Of a stretch of 44,763 nucleotides of DNA, positions 25,991 to 33,730 are shown piece by piece; positions within the stretch are counted from its first letter, which is position 1, and every line of letters starts with the position of its first letter. The translations under genes were made by a program, and so were the position numbers. Origin of the DNA: CALZFJ01 sp051878575 (lineage in GTDB: Bacteria; Bacteroidota; Bacteroidia; Bacteroidales; Muribaculaceae). The notes below the pieces were generated by a model. The model had not been told where the DNA came from. It did no database searches and saw only the letters and a program-made list of their open reading frames with translations. The stretch lies in the NCBI GenBank assembly GCA_051878575.1, contig JBJEKJ010000042.1:1-44763 (forward strand). The letters are read 5' to 3'.

Positions 25991-27997
25991 ATGGATGATA
26001 TTTTCAAAGAAAGAATCGATTGGCTCAGAAGCGAGCTGAACCGTCACAACTATAACTATTACGTCCTGAACAAGCCTGAAATCAGCGACAAGGAGTTCGA
26101 CGACCTCTTAAGCGAGCTGCAATCGCTTGAGGAGATGCATCCTGAATACTTCGACCCCTACTCGCCCACACAACGTGTGGGCAGCGACATCAACAAGGCC
26201 TTCACCCAGATAGCTCACGAGCGCCCCATGATGTCGCTGAGCAACTCCTACTCTATTGCCGAAGTGGAGGATTTCCTGCGCCGGGCAAAAGACGGGCTCA
26301 ACGGCGAGGAATGCCAAATCGTGGGAGAGATGAAATTCGACGGCACATCAATATCGCTCACATACGAGAAAGGCCGGCTCATTCGCGCCGTGACACGCGG
26401 CGACGGTGTGAAAGGCGACGACGTTACGGCCAATGTAATGACTATAAAGAGTATTCCTCTGCAACTTCAAGGCACCGGCTTCCCCGACAAGTTTGAGGTG
26501 CGTGGCGAGATTCTCATGCCCTGGAAGACATTCGAGGAGCTTAACAAGGAACGAGCCTACAATGAGGAAGCGCTATTCGCCAATCCGCGTAATGCTGCAT
26601 CAGGCACGCTGAAATTGCAGAACTCGGCTGAGGTGGCGCGGCGTGGACTCGATGCCTATATATACTATCTGCTTGGCGACAATCTTCCATACGACAATCA
26701 CTACGACAATATGATGGCTGTGAAGTCGTGGGGATTCAAGGTGTCGGAGGCCATGACAATATTGCCATCAATCGACAGTGTGAGCGAGTTTATTTCCTAT
26801 TGGGACTCTGAACGCAAGAACCTGCCGGTAGCAACCGACGGACTTGTGTTCAAAATCAACTCACTGCGACAGCAGCTCAATCTCGGCTCTACGGCAAAAT
26901 CGCCGCGCTGGGCCATAGCTTACAAGTTCCAAGCCGAAAGGGCTTGCACGAAATTGGAATATGTGTCGTTTGAGGTGGGTCGCACCGGCGTGATAACACC
27001 GGTTGCGAATCTCACACCGGTTCTACTATCGGGCACTATAGTGAAGCGCGCATCGCTCCACAATGAGGATATAATTCGCTCGCTCGACATTCACGACGAT
27101 GATATGCTATATGTGGAGAAAGGCGGCGAGATAATACCGAAAATAGTAGGTGTCGACCTCAATAGCCGTGTTGAGGGAAGTAAGCCGGTTGAATTTGTGA
27201 GGGCATGCCCGGTGTGCGGCACAACGCTTCAGCGCGTGGAAGGCGAGGCTGCGTGGGTGTGTCCCAACAGCAGCAGTTGCACGCCACAGATTACAGGCAA
27301 AATAGAGCACTTCGTAGGCCGGCGTATGATGAACATCGACGGTATAGGCGAGGAGGTGGCCGAACAGCTGTTCACATCAGGCTTGGTGAAGAATATAGCC
27401 GACCTGTATGAGCTCACGGTGGAGCGACTTTTGACTCTCGACCGATTCGGGCTGAAATCAGCGCAAAGAATACTCAAAGGAATCCGCGACTCGCTGAGTG
27501 TGCCATTCGAGCGTGTGATTTTCGCACTCTCGATTCCATTCGTCGGCGAGACGGTGGCCAAGAAACTCGCATTTGCCTGCCACGACATCGACACTCTCAT
27601 GCAGATGAACGAGCTCCAACTTGCATCGATAGATGAGATTGGCTCCAAAATTGCCGAAAGCGTAGTTGCGTTCTTTGCCGATTCCGGAAATCGTGAGATT
27701 GTAGAGCGTCTGCGTCGGGCCGGTTTGCAGATGGCGGTGACAGCCGAAAGCATGGCAAGCATGAGCGACAGACTTGCCGGAAAATCAATTGTGATAAGCG
27801 GTGTGTTCTCACTGCATTCCCGGGATGACTATAAAAAGATGATCGAGCAGAACGGAGGGAAGAATGTAGGCTCAATATCATCAAAGACCGATTTCATCCT
27901 TGCCGGGGATAACATGGGACCTGCCAAACTGGAAAAAGCCAATAAGCTCGGAATACCCATTATTGATGAAAACGCATTTCTCGCAATGCTTGAATAG
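25991..27997 (+). CDS. ligA: NAD-dependent DNA ligase LigA
   Basis: Joins DNA nicks during replication and repair, using NAD. The Ia domain has HNYNYYVLNKPEISD near 18-32. The nucleotidyl-acceptor lysine in EMKFDG is K115 with this start, the same number as in E. coli LigA. An OB fold follows. A zinc finger is formed by CPVCG and CPNSSSC. Helix-hairpin-helix repeats and a C-terminal BRCT domain (from about 590, LAGKSIVISGVF) complete the protein. I chose ATG at 25991 (668 residues). ATG at 25973 (674) is also possible. The open frame reaching back to 25790 overlaps folK and is not coding. Confidence 0.96.
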   Translation: MDDIFKERIDWLRSELNRHNYNYYVLNKPEISDKEFDDLLSELQSLEEMHPEYFDPYSPTQRVGSDINKAFTQIAHERPMMSLSNSYSIAEVEDFLRRAKDGLNGEECQIVGEMKFDGTSISLTYEKGRLIRAVTRGDGVKGDDVTANVMTIKSIPLQLQGTGFPDKFEVRGEILMPWKTFEELNKERAYNEEALFANPRNAASGTLKLQNSAEVARRGLDAYIYYLLGDNLPYDNHYDNMMAVKSWGFKVSEAMTILPSIDSVSEFISYWDSERKNLPVATDGLVFKINSLRQQLNLGSTAKSPRWAIAYKFQAERACTKLEYVSFEVGRTGVITPVANLTPVLLSGTIVKRASLHNEDIIRSLDIHDDDMLYVEKGGEIIPKIVGVDLNSRVEGSKPVEFVRACPVCGTTLQRVEGEAAWVCPNSSSCTPQITGKIEHFVGRRMMNIDGIGEEVAEQLFTSGLVKNIADLYELTVERLLTLDRFGLKSAQRILKGIRDSLSVPFERVIFALSIPFVGETVAKKLAFACHDIDTLMQMNELQLASIDEIGSKIAESVVAFFADSGNREIVERLRRAGLQMAVTAESMASMSDRLAGKSIVISGVFSLHSRDDYKKMIEQNGGKNVGSISSKTDFILAGDNMGPAKLEKANKLGIPIIDENAFLAMLE

Positions 27998-28003
27998 TAT
28001 AGA

Positions 28004-28579
28004 TTACTCACCGTGCTTGTATGGCACCAATGGACCATAGATAGTCATCTTCTGTGAATTGAAGTTGGGATTCACCATTGCCATGGCACTGTTGCCATCC
28101 TTGTAGAGCACGATGCTCACCTGTGCCGATATAGCCACTCCCTGCACGCTGAAATCATAGTAGATATCGCCTTTTTTCGAGGTAGTGCACTTAACGCCGC
28201 TCACAGTACCATCCACTGTGATTCCGCCAAGTCCGTTAAGCCCAAGCCTGCCATTGTCGAAGGCTATCTGCACGGTGGCATTATCACCTTGGACAAGGAC
28301 GAAATTGGTGCTTTGGTTTGGAGTTGCGTACATTCGTCCCGAATTGCCCAAAGTCATTCTCTCGGCCGTAATCACAAAATATTGCGACTTCAGTCCCTCC
28401 ACAGCATCAATATGAGCAACAGAGTCGGCCAAAGCCCTGAGTTTTTTCTCGCGTGCTTTTTTCTCGGCTTTAGTCTCATTGGCAGGTATCCCTCTCACCT
28501 GCTCTATGGTTTGCGACATAGCCTCATTGGAGGCAAATGCAAGCAAACAAGCAATTAATATCAACCTCAGATTTTTCAT
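28004..28579 (-). CDS. DUF4251 exported protein
   Basis: A 191-residue protein with a signal peptide (MKNLRLILIACLLAFASNEAMS). A charged helical stretch follows (KAEKKAREKKLRALADSV). The rest is a beta-rich domain containing YFVITAERMTLGNSGRMYAT, then TNFVLVQGDNATVQIAF and an NPNFNSQKMTIYGPL ending. This matches the DUF4251 family common in Bacteroidales. The role is not known to me, and it is probably periplasmic or surface-associated. It converges on ligA with only 6 bases between stops and no terminator between them. Confidence 0.82.
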   Translation of the reverse strand: MKNLRLILIACLLAFASNEAMSQTIEQVRGIPANETKAEKKAREKKLRALADSVAHIDAVEGLKSQYFVITAERMTLGNSGRMYATPNQSTNFVLVQGDNATVQIAFDNGRLGLNGLGGITVDGTVSGVKCTTSKKGDIYYDFSVQGVAISAQVSIVLYKDGNSAMAMVNPNFNSQKMTIYGPLVPYKHGE

Positions 28580-28601
28580 AACAAATGTCCTTATTCCTAC
28601 A

Positions 28602-28634
28602 CAAAACTAATAAATAATCTGAAATCACGCCAAA
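28602..28634 (-). promoter_or_regulatory. Promoter of the DUF4251 gene
   Basis: On the minus strand: TTTG (28634-28631), 21 bases, TAGTTTTG (28609-28602). Both boxes match. The start codon lies 22 bases downstream. Confidence 0.65.
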
Positions 28635-28715
28635 TTTTCACAATGTAAATGTACTTTTTGAACAATATGGCAATGTTTCGTTCTAATTTAATGACGCAAA
28701 TACACTGAAATTGTT

Positions 28716-28723
28716 TAATTTTG
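28716..28723 (+). promoter_or_regulatory. Candidate -7 box for the CPBP gene
   Basis: TAATTTTG matches the -7 pattern 54 bases before the ATG. No good -33 partner is visible. Confidence 0.4.
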
Positions 28724-28777
28724 TCACTGCAATTTTTTGATTATTTCACAATAAGCTAACATTCAACGACAACAACG

Positions 28778-29674
28778 ATGAAGAATTCAAAATTTTTCGA
28801 CCGCAATTCGTTCAACACACGTCAACTGATAATGTGGTCTACCTTTTTTGTAGGCTTGATATTCGCCACGATAATAATGAGCACCACCTCAAGGCTCATG
28901 GCATCGAATCCTAAGCTGTCTATTTACGTGTCAATGGTCATACAGGATATTCTCGTGTTCATTGCACCTGCATTTATCACCGCCATTCTCATTTCGAGGA
29001 AGGCAGCCACATTCTTACGCCTCAATGTCACACCCAAGTGGCGTGAGTTGGCATTCGTGCTACTGCTTTTCATCGTCTCATTGCCGGCAATGAACTATAT
29101 CGTCTCGCTAAACGAGGCAATAAGGCTACCTGAATCATTGAGTGGTATCGAACAGACGCTACGAGCCATGGAAAATGCCGCACAAGATGTCACCGACATG
29201 CTTATTGGCGACAATTCCACGCTGATTCAGCTGCTGCCAAGCCTGATACTCGTAGGCGCGCTTGCTGGATTTAGCGAGGAGATTTTTTTCCGTGGCACAA
29301 TGCAGTCGATTTTTGTGAGTCGCCCCACCAACATTCATGTGAGCGTGTGGTTCACCGCCTTGCTATTCAGTGTGCTACATTTCCAGTTCTACGGCTTCAT
29401 TCCACGCTTGCTAATGGGAGCAATGTTCGGATATATGCTCGTGTGGAGCGGATCGCTATGGATTCCGGTAATAGCCCACACATTGAACAACTCAGTGGTG
29501 GTAGTGGGCACCTACCTCATCAACAACAATATTATAAGTACCAATCTCGACAATATAGGCATTCCTACTGAGGGCGAGTTACCGCGACTGGCATTTATCA
29601 GCTTTGTGCTCACCCTATTCCTATTCAGATACAAAAGAATCTTCTTCAAGACAAAAACAAGCAAGCCGGAATAA
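28778..29674 (+). CDS. CPBP-family intramembrane metalloprotease
   Basis: A 298-residue membrane protein of the CAAX-protease/bacteriocin-processing (Abi) family. About seven or eight hydrophobic segments are visible. The catalytic motifs are EEIFFR (E167, E168, R172), a histidine at H201 in VLHFQFYGFIPR, and VIAHTLNN towards the C-terminus. These form the glutamate- and histidine-based metal site of the family. Substrates of such bacterial proteases are mostly unknown. No bacteriocin-like small gene lies beside it. The 3' end of the coding sequence doubles as half of a hairpin that probably terminates the opposing ribBA operon. Confidence 0.9.
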   Translation: MKNSKFFDRNSFNTRQLIMWSTFFVGLIFATIIMSTTSRLMASNPKLSIYVSMVIQDILVFIAPAFITAILISRKAATFLRLNVTPKWRELAFVLLLFIVSLPAMNYIVSLNEAIRLPESLSGIEQTLRAMENAAQDVTDMLIGDNSTLIQLLPSLILVGALAGFSEEIFFRGTMQSIFVSRPTNIHVSVWFTALLFSVLHFQFYGFIPRLLMGAMFGYMLVWSGSLWIPVIAHTLNNSVVVVGTYLINNNIISTNLDNIGIPTEGELPRLAFISFVLTLFLFRYKRIFFKTKTSKPE

Positions 29675-29686
29675 AACCGGCTTGCT
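29647..29686 (-). terminator. ribBA terminator lying inside the CPBP gene's 3' end
   Basis: A 10-bp perfect stem (AGCAAGCCGG with CCGGCTTGCT) surrounds the CPBP stop codon. Read on the minus strand it is followed by TTGTTTTTG, so it ends transcription from ribBA. On the plus strand no T-run follows. Confidence 0.75.
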
Positions 29687-29715
29687 CGCTATTATATAGT
29701 CGTAATAGGCCCTAA

Positions 29716-30933
29716 TCAGTCTACTTTGTGCAGATCATGGCCCATTCTCACCTTCTTTGTGTGCATATAATAGCGGTTATAGTCGTTGGGAGCGACCTCA
29801 AGCGGAACATTCTCCACCACCTCAAGTCCATAGCTCTCAAGGCCGACACGCTTCACAGGATTATTGGTGAGCAACCGCATTTTTCTCACGCCAAGCTGTC
29901 GCAATATATTAGCCCCGACACCATAGTCGCGCTCATCGGGCTTAAATCCGAGATGCAAGTTGGCATCTACAGTATCGTAGCCATTCTCCTGAAGTTTATA
30001 AGCACGAATCTTGTTCATCAGTCCAATGCCTCTTCCTTCCTGGTTCATATACACTATCACACCCTTGCCGGCTTTCTCTATCTCACTCATGGCAAGATGC
30101 AATTGCTCGCCACACTCGCAGCGCATGGAGCCGAAGATATCGCCTGTCATACACGATGAGTGAACTCTCACAAGAATCGGCTCGTCGCCACTCCACTCAC
30201 CCTTTATAAGAGCTATGTGCTCCATTCCGGTCGACATCTCGCGGAAAGGAATCAACTTGAAGTGCCCATAGGCAGTAGGCATATCCACCTCGTCGCCAAC
30301 CTCCACCACATTCTCAGTGCGCAACCGATAAGCGATAAGGGCCTTAATAGAGATAATGGGCATGTTGAACTTCTTTGCAATAACCATAAGCTGAGGCAGG
30401 CGTGCCATAGTGCCGTCCTCATTGATAATCTCAATAAGAGCTGCGGCAGGATACATTCCGGCAAGTCTCGTAAGGTCAACGGCAGCCTCGGTGTGCCCTG
30501 CACGCACAAGCACGCCACGGTCTTGCGCGCGGAGCGGATTCACATGGCCCGGACGTCCGAGATCCGACGGCTTAAGTTCCGGATTGGCAAGGGCCCTTAT
30601 TGTCATCGCGCGGTCGTGCATCGACACGCCGGTCGTACAGCCCTCAAGCAAATCCACCGTCACCGTGAATGGGGTGCCGAGCATCGACGTGTTCTCCTCT
30701 ACCTGCATGTTAAGGTCAAGCTCATGGCAGCGCTTGGCGGTGATCGGTGCACAAAGCACTCCACGACCCTCACGAAGCATAAAATTCACTTTCTCCTCAG
30801 TGATTTTCTCGGCTGCAATGATGAAATCACCCTCATTCTCGCGGTCCTCATCATCGACCACAATCACAAAACCGCCATTGCGGAATTGCTCCACAGCCTC
30901 CTCAATCGTATTTAATTTTATTTCCTCGTTCAT
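29716..30933 (-). CDS. ribBA: RibBA: 3,4-dihydroxy-2-butanone-4-phosphate synthase / GTP cyclohydrolase II
   Basis: A bifunctional enzyme feeding both branches of riboflavin synthesis. The N-terminal RibB part (about 1-203) has the acidic metal motif VDDEDRENEGDF and later DLGRPGHVNPLRA and RAGHTEAAVDL. The C-terminal RibA part has the zinc cysteines C261, C272 and C274 (SSCMTGDIFGSMRCECGEQL) and the GTP-binding YMNQEGRGIGLMNKI. Both halves look complete across 405 residues. ATG at 30933 is chosen. An upstream frame start at 30969 would overlap the lptF/G-like gene and adds no family sequence. It follows that gene by 16 bases and is presumably cotranscribed. Confidence 0.95.
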   Translation of the reverse strand: MNEEIKLNTIEEAVEQFRNGGFVIVVDDEDRENEGDFIIAAEKITEEKVNFMLREGRGVLCAPITAKRCHELDLNMQVEENTSMLGTPFTVTVDLLEGCTTGVSMHDRAMTIRALANPELKPSDLGRPGHVNPLRAQDRGVLVRAGHTEAAVDLTRLAGMYPAAALIEIINEDGTMARLPQLMVIAKKFNMPIISIKALIAYRLRTENVVEVGDEVDMPTAYGHFKLIPFREMSTGMEHIALIKGEWSGDEPILVRVHSSCMTGDIFGSMRCECGEQLHLAMSEIEKAGKGVIVYMNQEGRGIGLMNKIRAYKLQENGYDTVDANLHLGFKPDERDYGVGANILRQLGVRKMRLLTNNPVKRVGLESYGLEVVENVPLEVAPNDYNRYYMHTKKVRMGHDLHKVD

Positions 30934-30949
30934 ATTGTATATTGTTTTT

Positions 30950-32875
30950 TTACAAATCATTCCTATCATTCTCCAAAATCAAGAGCAACTCATCGCTCAC
31001 CTTATGCACCATGCGTATGTCGCGGCGCAATCGTTTCTGACATTCCACTCCTATGATATAGCCGATAATGCCTATAGGCAGCAATGCAGCAATGGCAAGA
31101 CCTATCTTCGGGTTCTTCACCGGATAATACATCAGCAGATGTCTCAGGCATGGATAATCCATCACCTTGTTAATAACGAGCTGACTGCGCGAGTTGCCAA
31201 GATATTCCACAACGCTCTCTATGCTGGCCGAAAGGCTATCAAGCTCATCCTTGTCGTAGCCGCGTGTCCAATAGCTCAGATAGCTCTGTCGCTTGTCGTA
31301 TCTCGACAGGAATGTCTCCGATTGCGCACGCAGCTCCGATACTTTGCCTATTGCATCGGCAACCACCACATCATCCATTATCACCTCCTTCATCTCAATG
31401 TGGCGCACATTGGGCGCTCCTACAATGCGACGGAAGAAATTGCGATATGCGTCGGGGTTGAACACTGCCGAATCGTTCACGGCCTTGTAGGTAAAGAATA
31501 TGCCAAGCGGCAGAAGCACCTCAGAACTGAGCCACATTCCTTCCCACACTACCCAGTGTCCGTCGCGCGCCAACTTGTAGCCCGAGTTGTCGATAATGTA
31601 GTAGACGATAAAAAGGAACACCGATATGACTATGGGCGTGCCAAGACCTCCCTTTCTGATAATGGCACCGAGCGGTGCGCCTATAAAGAAGAAAATAAGG
31701 CACGCAAACGACAGTGTGAACTTCTTCTGCATCTCAATCTGATGGCGACGCACGGTCTCGCTTATATCCTCAATCGTATAAGCCCTGAACTCCATATTTT
31801 GTTTGATTCGGGAGGCCTTGTTTTTGGCACTCTCCACATAATTGCGCTTCTGCAACGGAGTAGAGGCCTCAAATACCGAATCCATGTTAATGGGCACCGG
31901 CATTCTCACCTGAAGGATACCCTGATCAACCTGTTTCCCGTCGACGTATGTGTATCGGCGCTGTGGAAGACCGCATATAGGCTCTCCGCGCATACTGTAA
32001 GTGAACTCATCGCCGAGTGAGTCGATACGCACTTTCACGGAGTCGATAGTGTGCACCAACTCTGCGAGGTTCTTCCCCACATATTGATTGCGCATCGTCT
32101 CATCGCCCATTCTATTGAATGTGGCGTCGAAAGGAATAAGTATCTCCTTCTCAACGAACGACTCGCGGCGATAAAGCATGCCGGCATTTCCCCTATTAGG
32201 ACGCTCGTCCTTAAGGTCCTCAAACGACTCACCTTGCATCAGCTGCAAGAAAAGATGCTTCTTGTCGTCGGTGAAACTCAGTTTACCCGAGTCGGCAAGA
32301 ATCACATTTGCGTAGCCGTAGCCATTCGACACGTCGTAGATCATCATGTCGTACATCATGCCGGTGTCGCGGTTCTTCTTCTTTATAAACAGGTTGTAGC
32401 CTTGAATCTGGTCATAGAAAGTCTCCTCGGGAATATCAAGCTCGGGCGACTTCTGCCTCATGGAAAATAACAGGCTCCACATCTTCACCTGCGACTTTGG
32501 TAACACGTCGTTTTGGAAAAAGAACGCACCTACAGCCACAAAAGAGAGGAATACTATGAGCGGACTCATTACCTTGATAAGCGATACGCCCGACGACTTC
32601 ATGGCCGTGAGCTCGAAATGCTCGCCAAGATTGCCAAAAGCCATAAGCGAGGCAAGCAATATGGAAAGCGGAAGCGCCATCGGCACCATCGACAAGGCGG
32701 CATAGCAGAATAGCTCGGCAATCACCGAGATCTCCAATCCCTTACCCACCAAATCGTCGATATACCTCCACAGAAACTGCATCAAGACAATAAAAAGACA
32801 GATGAAAAATGTCATTAGGAATAATGGCAAAAACGTCTGTAATACAAACAAATATAGTCTTTTTATCTTTATCAC
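30950..32875 (-). CDS. LptF/LptG-family lipopolysaccharide export permease, long form
   Basis: An inner-membrane permease of the YjgP/YjgQ family, which with LptB drives LPS transport. The N-terminal membrane block holds family motifs such as QFLWRYIDDLVGKG and MVPMALPLSILLASLMAFGNLGE, then ELTAMKSSGVSL. A periplasmic beta-rich domain follows (about 115-360). A second membrane block starts near 390 (LSFACLIFFFIGAPLGAIIRKGGLG). After the last usual helix a further 150-odd residues follow, ending with another hydrophobic segment (LAIAALLPIGIIGYIIG). At 641 residues it is much longer than E. coli LptF or LptG (about 360). I cannot tell which partner it represents. Confidence 0.9.
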   Translation of the reverse strand: MIKIKRLYLFVLQTFLPLFLMTFFICLFIVLMQFLWRYIDDLVGKGLEISVIAELFCYAALSMVPMALPLSILLASLMAFGNLGEHFELTAMKSSGVSLIKVMSPLIVFLSFVAVGAFFFQNDVLPKSQVKMWSLLFSMRQKSPELDIPEETFYDQIQGYNLFIKKKNRDTGMMYDMMIYDVSNGYGYANVILADSGKLSFTDDKKHLFLQLMQGESFEDLKDERPNRGNAGMLYRRESFVEKEILIPFDATFNRMGDETMRNQYVGKNLAELVHTIDSVKVRIDSLGDEFTYSMRGEPICGLPQRRYTYVDGKQVDQGILQVRMPVPINMDSVFEASTPLQKRNYVESAKNKASRIKQNMEFRAYTIEDISETVRRHQIEMQKKFTLSFACLIFFFIGAPLGAIIRKGGLGTPIVISVFLFIVYYIIDNSGYKLARDGHWVVWEGMWLSSEVLLPLGIFFTYKAVNDSAVFNPDAYRNFFRRIVGAPNVRHIEMKEVIMDDVVVADAIGKVSELRAQSETFLSRYDKRQSYLSYWTRGYDKDELDSLSASIESVVEYLGNSRSQLVINKVMDYPCLRHLLMYYPVKNPKIGLAIAALLPIGIIGYIIGVECQKRLRRDIRMVHKVSDELLLILENDRNDL

Positions 32876-32900
32876 CTTTTCTTTTCTATAAATTCAAGCA

Positions 32901-32908
32901 CAAAATTA
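32901..32908 (-). promoter_or_regulatory. Candidate -7 box for the lptF/G-ribBA operon
   Basis: The minus strand reads TAATTTTG 25 bases before the permease start. The -33 partner is weak (CTTG at 16 bases), so this is tentative. Confidence 0.35.
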
Positions 32909-33000
32909 ACAATTAAATTCCAATCAAGCCACTATTTCTCAAAAAACATTCGCAATTATATGTTTTATAACACATCGGCAAAAAGCTCCACGCTCCGAAA

Positions 33001-33390
33001 TCAACAGCCGAGAATACGTCGCAAAGCGTCGATCTGGCTATACCACAAATCCTTCGACTCCTCTATCTCGTCGGGATCCGAAAAATCGGTCACTACGAGA
33101 TTGGTGGTGTCGGTGAGCTCCGACACCTGTATCCTCAACTCGAAAAACGGCTTTTCGGGACTGTCGAAATCGTCATTCCACCTGAAACGTATGTAGGAGT
33201 ATGCCCTCACGCCGAGCAATGTGGCATTCTGTACGCTTCCGCTCCATACGAAGGAATAAGACTTTCCCTCGTGCCTCACATCGTCGGCAAACCACTGCTC
33301 AAGTCCATTAGGTGTGGAAATATAGTTCCATAGTAAAGCCACGGGGATACTTTTCATGGAACAGTCAACACTATATTTAATTTTCGACAT
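33001..33390 (-). CDS. START-like / SRPBCC-fold protein
   Basis: A 129-residue protein likely to form a lipid- or ligand-binding helix-grip fold of the AHSA1/START-like kind. Visible segments are LLWNYISTPNGLEQWFADDV, the WSGSVQNATLLGVRAYSYI region and a C-terminal long helix (YSQIDALRRILGC). Such proteins are common in Bacteroidetes, and the ligand is unknown. ATG at 33390 is preferred over an in-frame start at 33423, which adds an atypical hydrophobic leader (MIILNLINELT). It lies upstream of the permease on the same strand, 125 bases away. No clear promoter was found upstream. Confidence 0.8.
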   Translation of the reverse strand: MSKIKYSVDCSMKSIPVALLWNYISTPNGLEQWFADDVRHEGKSYSFVWSGSVQNATLLGVRAYSYIRFRWNDDFDSPEKPFFELRIQVSELTDTTNLVVTDFSDPDEIEESKDLWYSQIDALRRILGC

Positions 33391-33444
33391 AGTCAGTTCA
33401 TTTATTAGATTCAGTATTATCACATTTTTCTAAAATGACTCTTT

Positions 33445-33462
33445 GCGCAAATTCATTTGCGC
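33445..33462. repeat. Perfect inverted repeat upstream of the SRPBCC gene
   Basis: GCGCAAA and TTTGCGC separated by four bases, 55 bases upstream of the minus-strand start. No T-run follows on either strand, so it is not an obvious terminator. An operator is possible. Confidence 0.45.
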
Positions 33463-33600
33463 TTGCGAAATAATATAATTCTTATCTATAATGCAACTAT
33501 CTATTCATAAATTTTTTATCAAAACGACTATTTTTTGTGTTTTTTGGAACCAAATTCGCATTTCTACACGTCGCATCGTCACAATTCTTTATTTTTAACG

Positions 33601-33630
33601 ATTGTCTTACCTACTTTTTTCGTAATTTTG
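33601..33630 (+). promoter_or_regulatory. Promoter of maeB
   Basis: ATTG (33601-33604), 18 bases, TAATTTTG (33623-33630). The -7 box is a full match. The leader to the ATG is about 95 bases. Confidence 0.5.
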
Positions 33631-33730
33631 CGTAACAATTATAGAAGGCGTCGCCAATCTGTGCCACAACCGCATGATTAAGATGCCATATATTGAATGA
33701 TTCATTTTTGTCTTACAATAATATACGAAT

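Larger units (their letters stand above)
33391..33730. other. Divergent AT-rich region, SRPBCC gene / maeB
   Basis: A 340-base gap without a gene. It contains a dyad at 33445-33462 (GCGCAAA, TTCA, TTTGCGC), the maeB promoter at 33601-33630 and a maeB leader of about 90 bases without obvious stable structure. Confidence 0.65.

Noticed and set aside
28778..29674. CPBP protease as part of a bacteriocin or immunity cluster
   Set aside because: No small precursor peptide, transporter or toxin-like gene lies nearby; neighbours are housekeeping genes.
30410..32020. 536-codon plus-strand open frame opposite ribBA and the permease
   Set aside because: It is the antisense shadow of two well-supported minus-strand genes. 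Its product has no recognisable domains and is rich in Ser and His.
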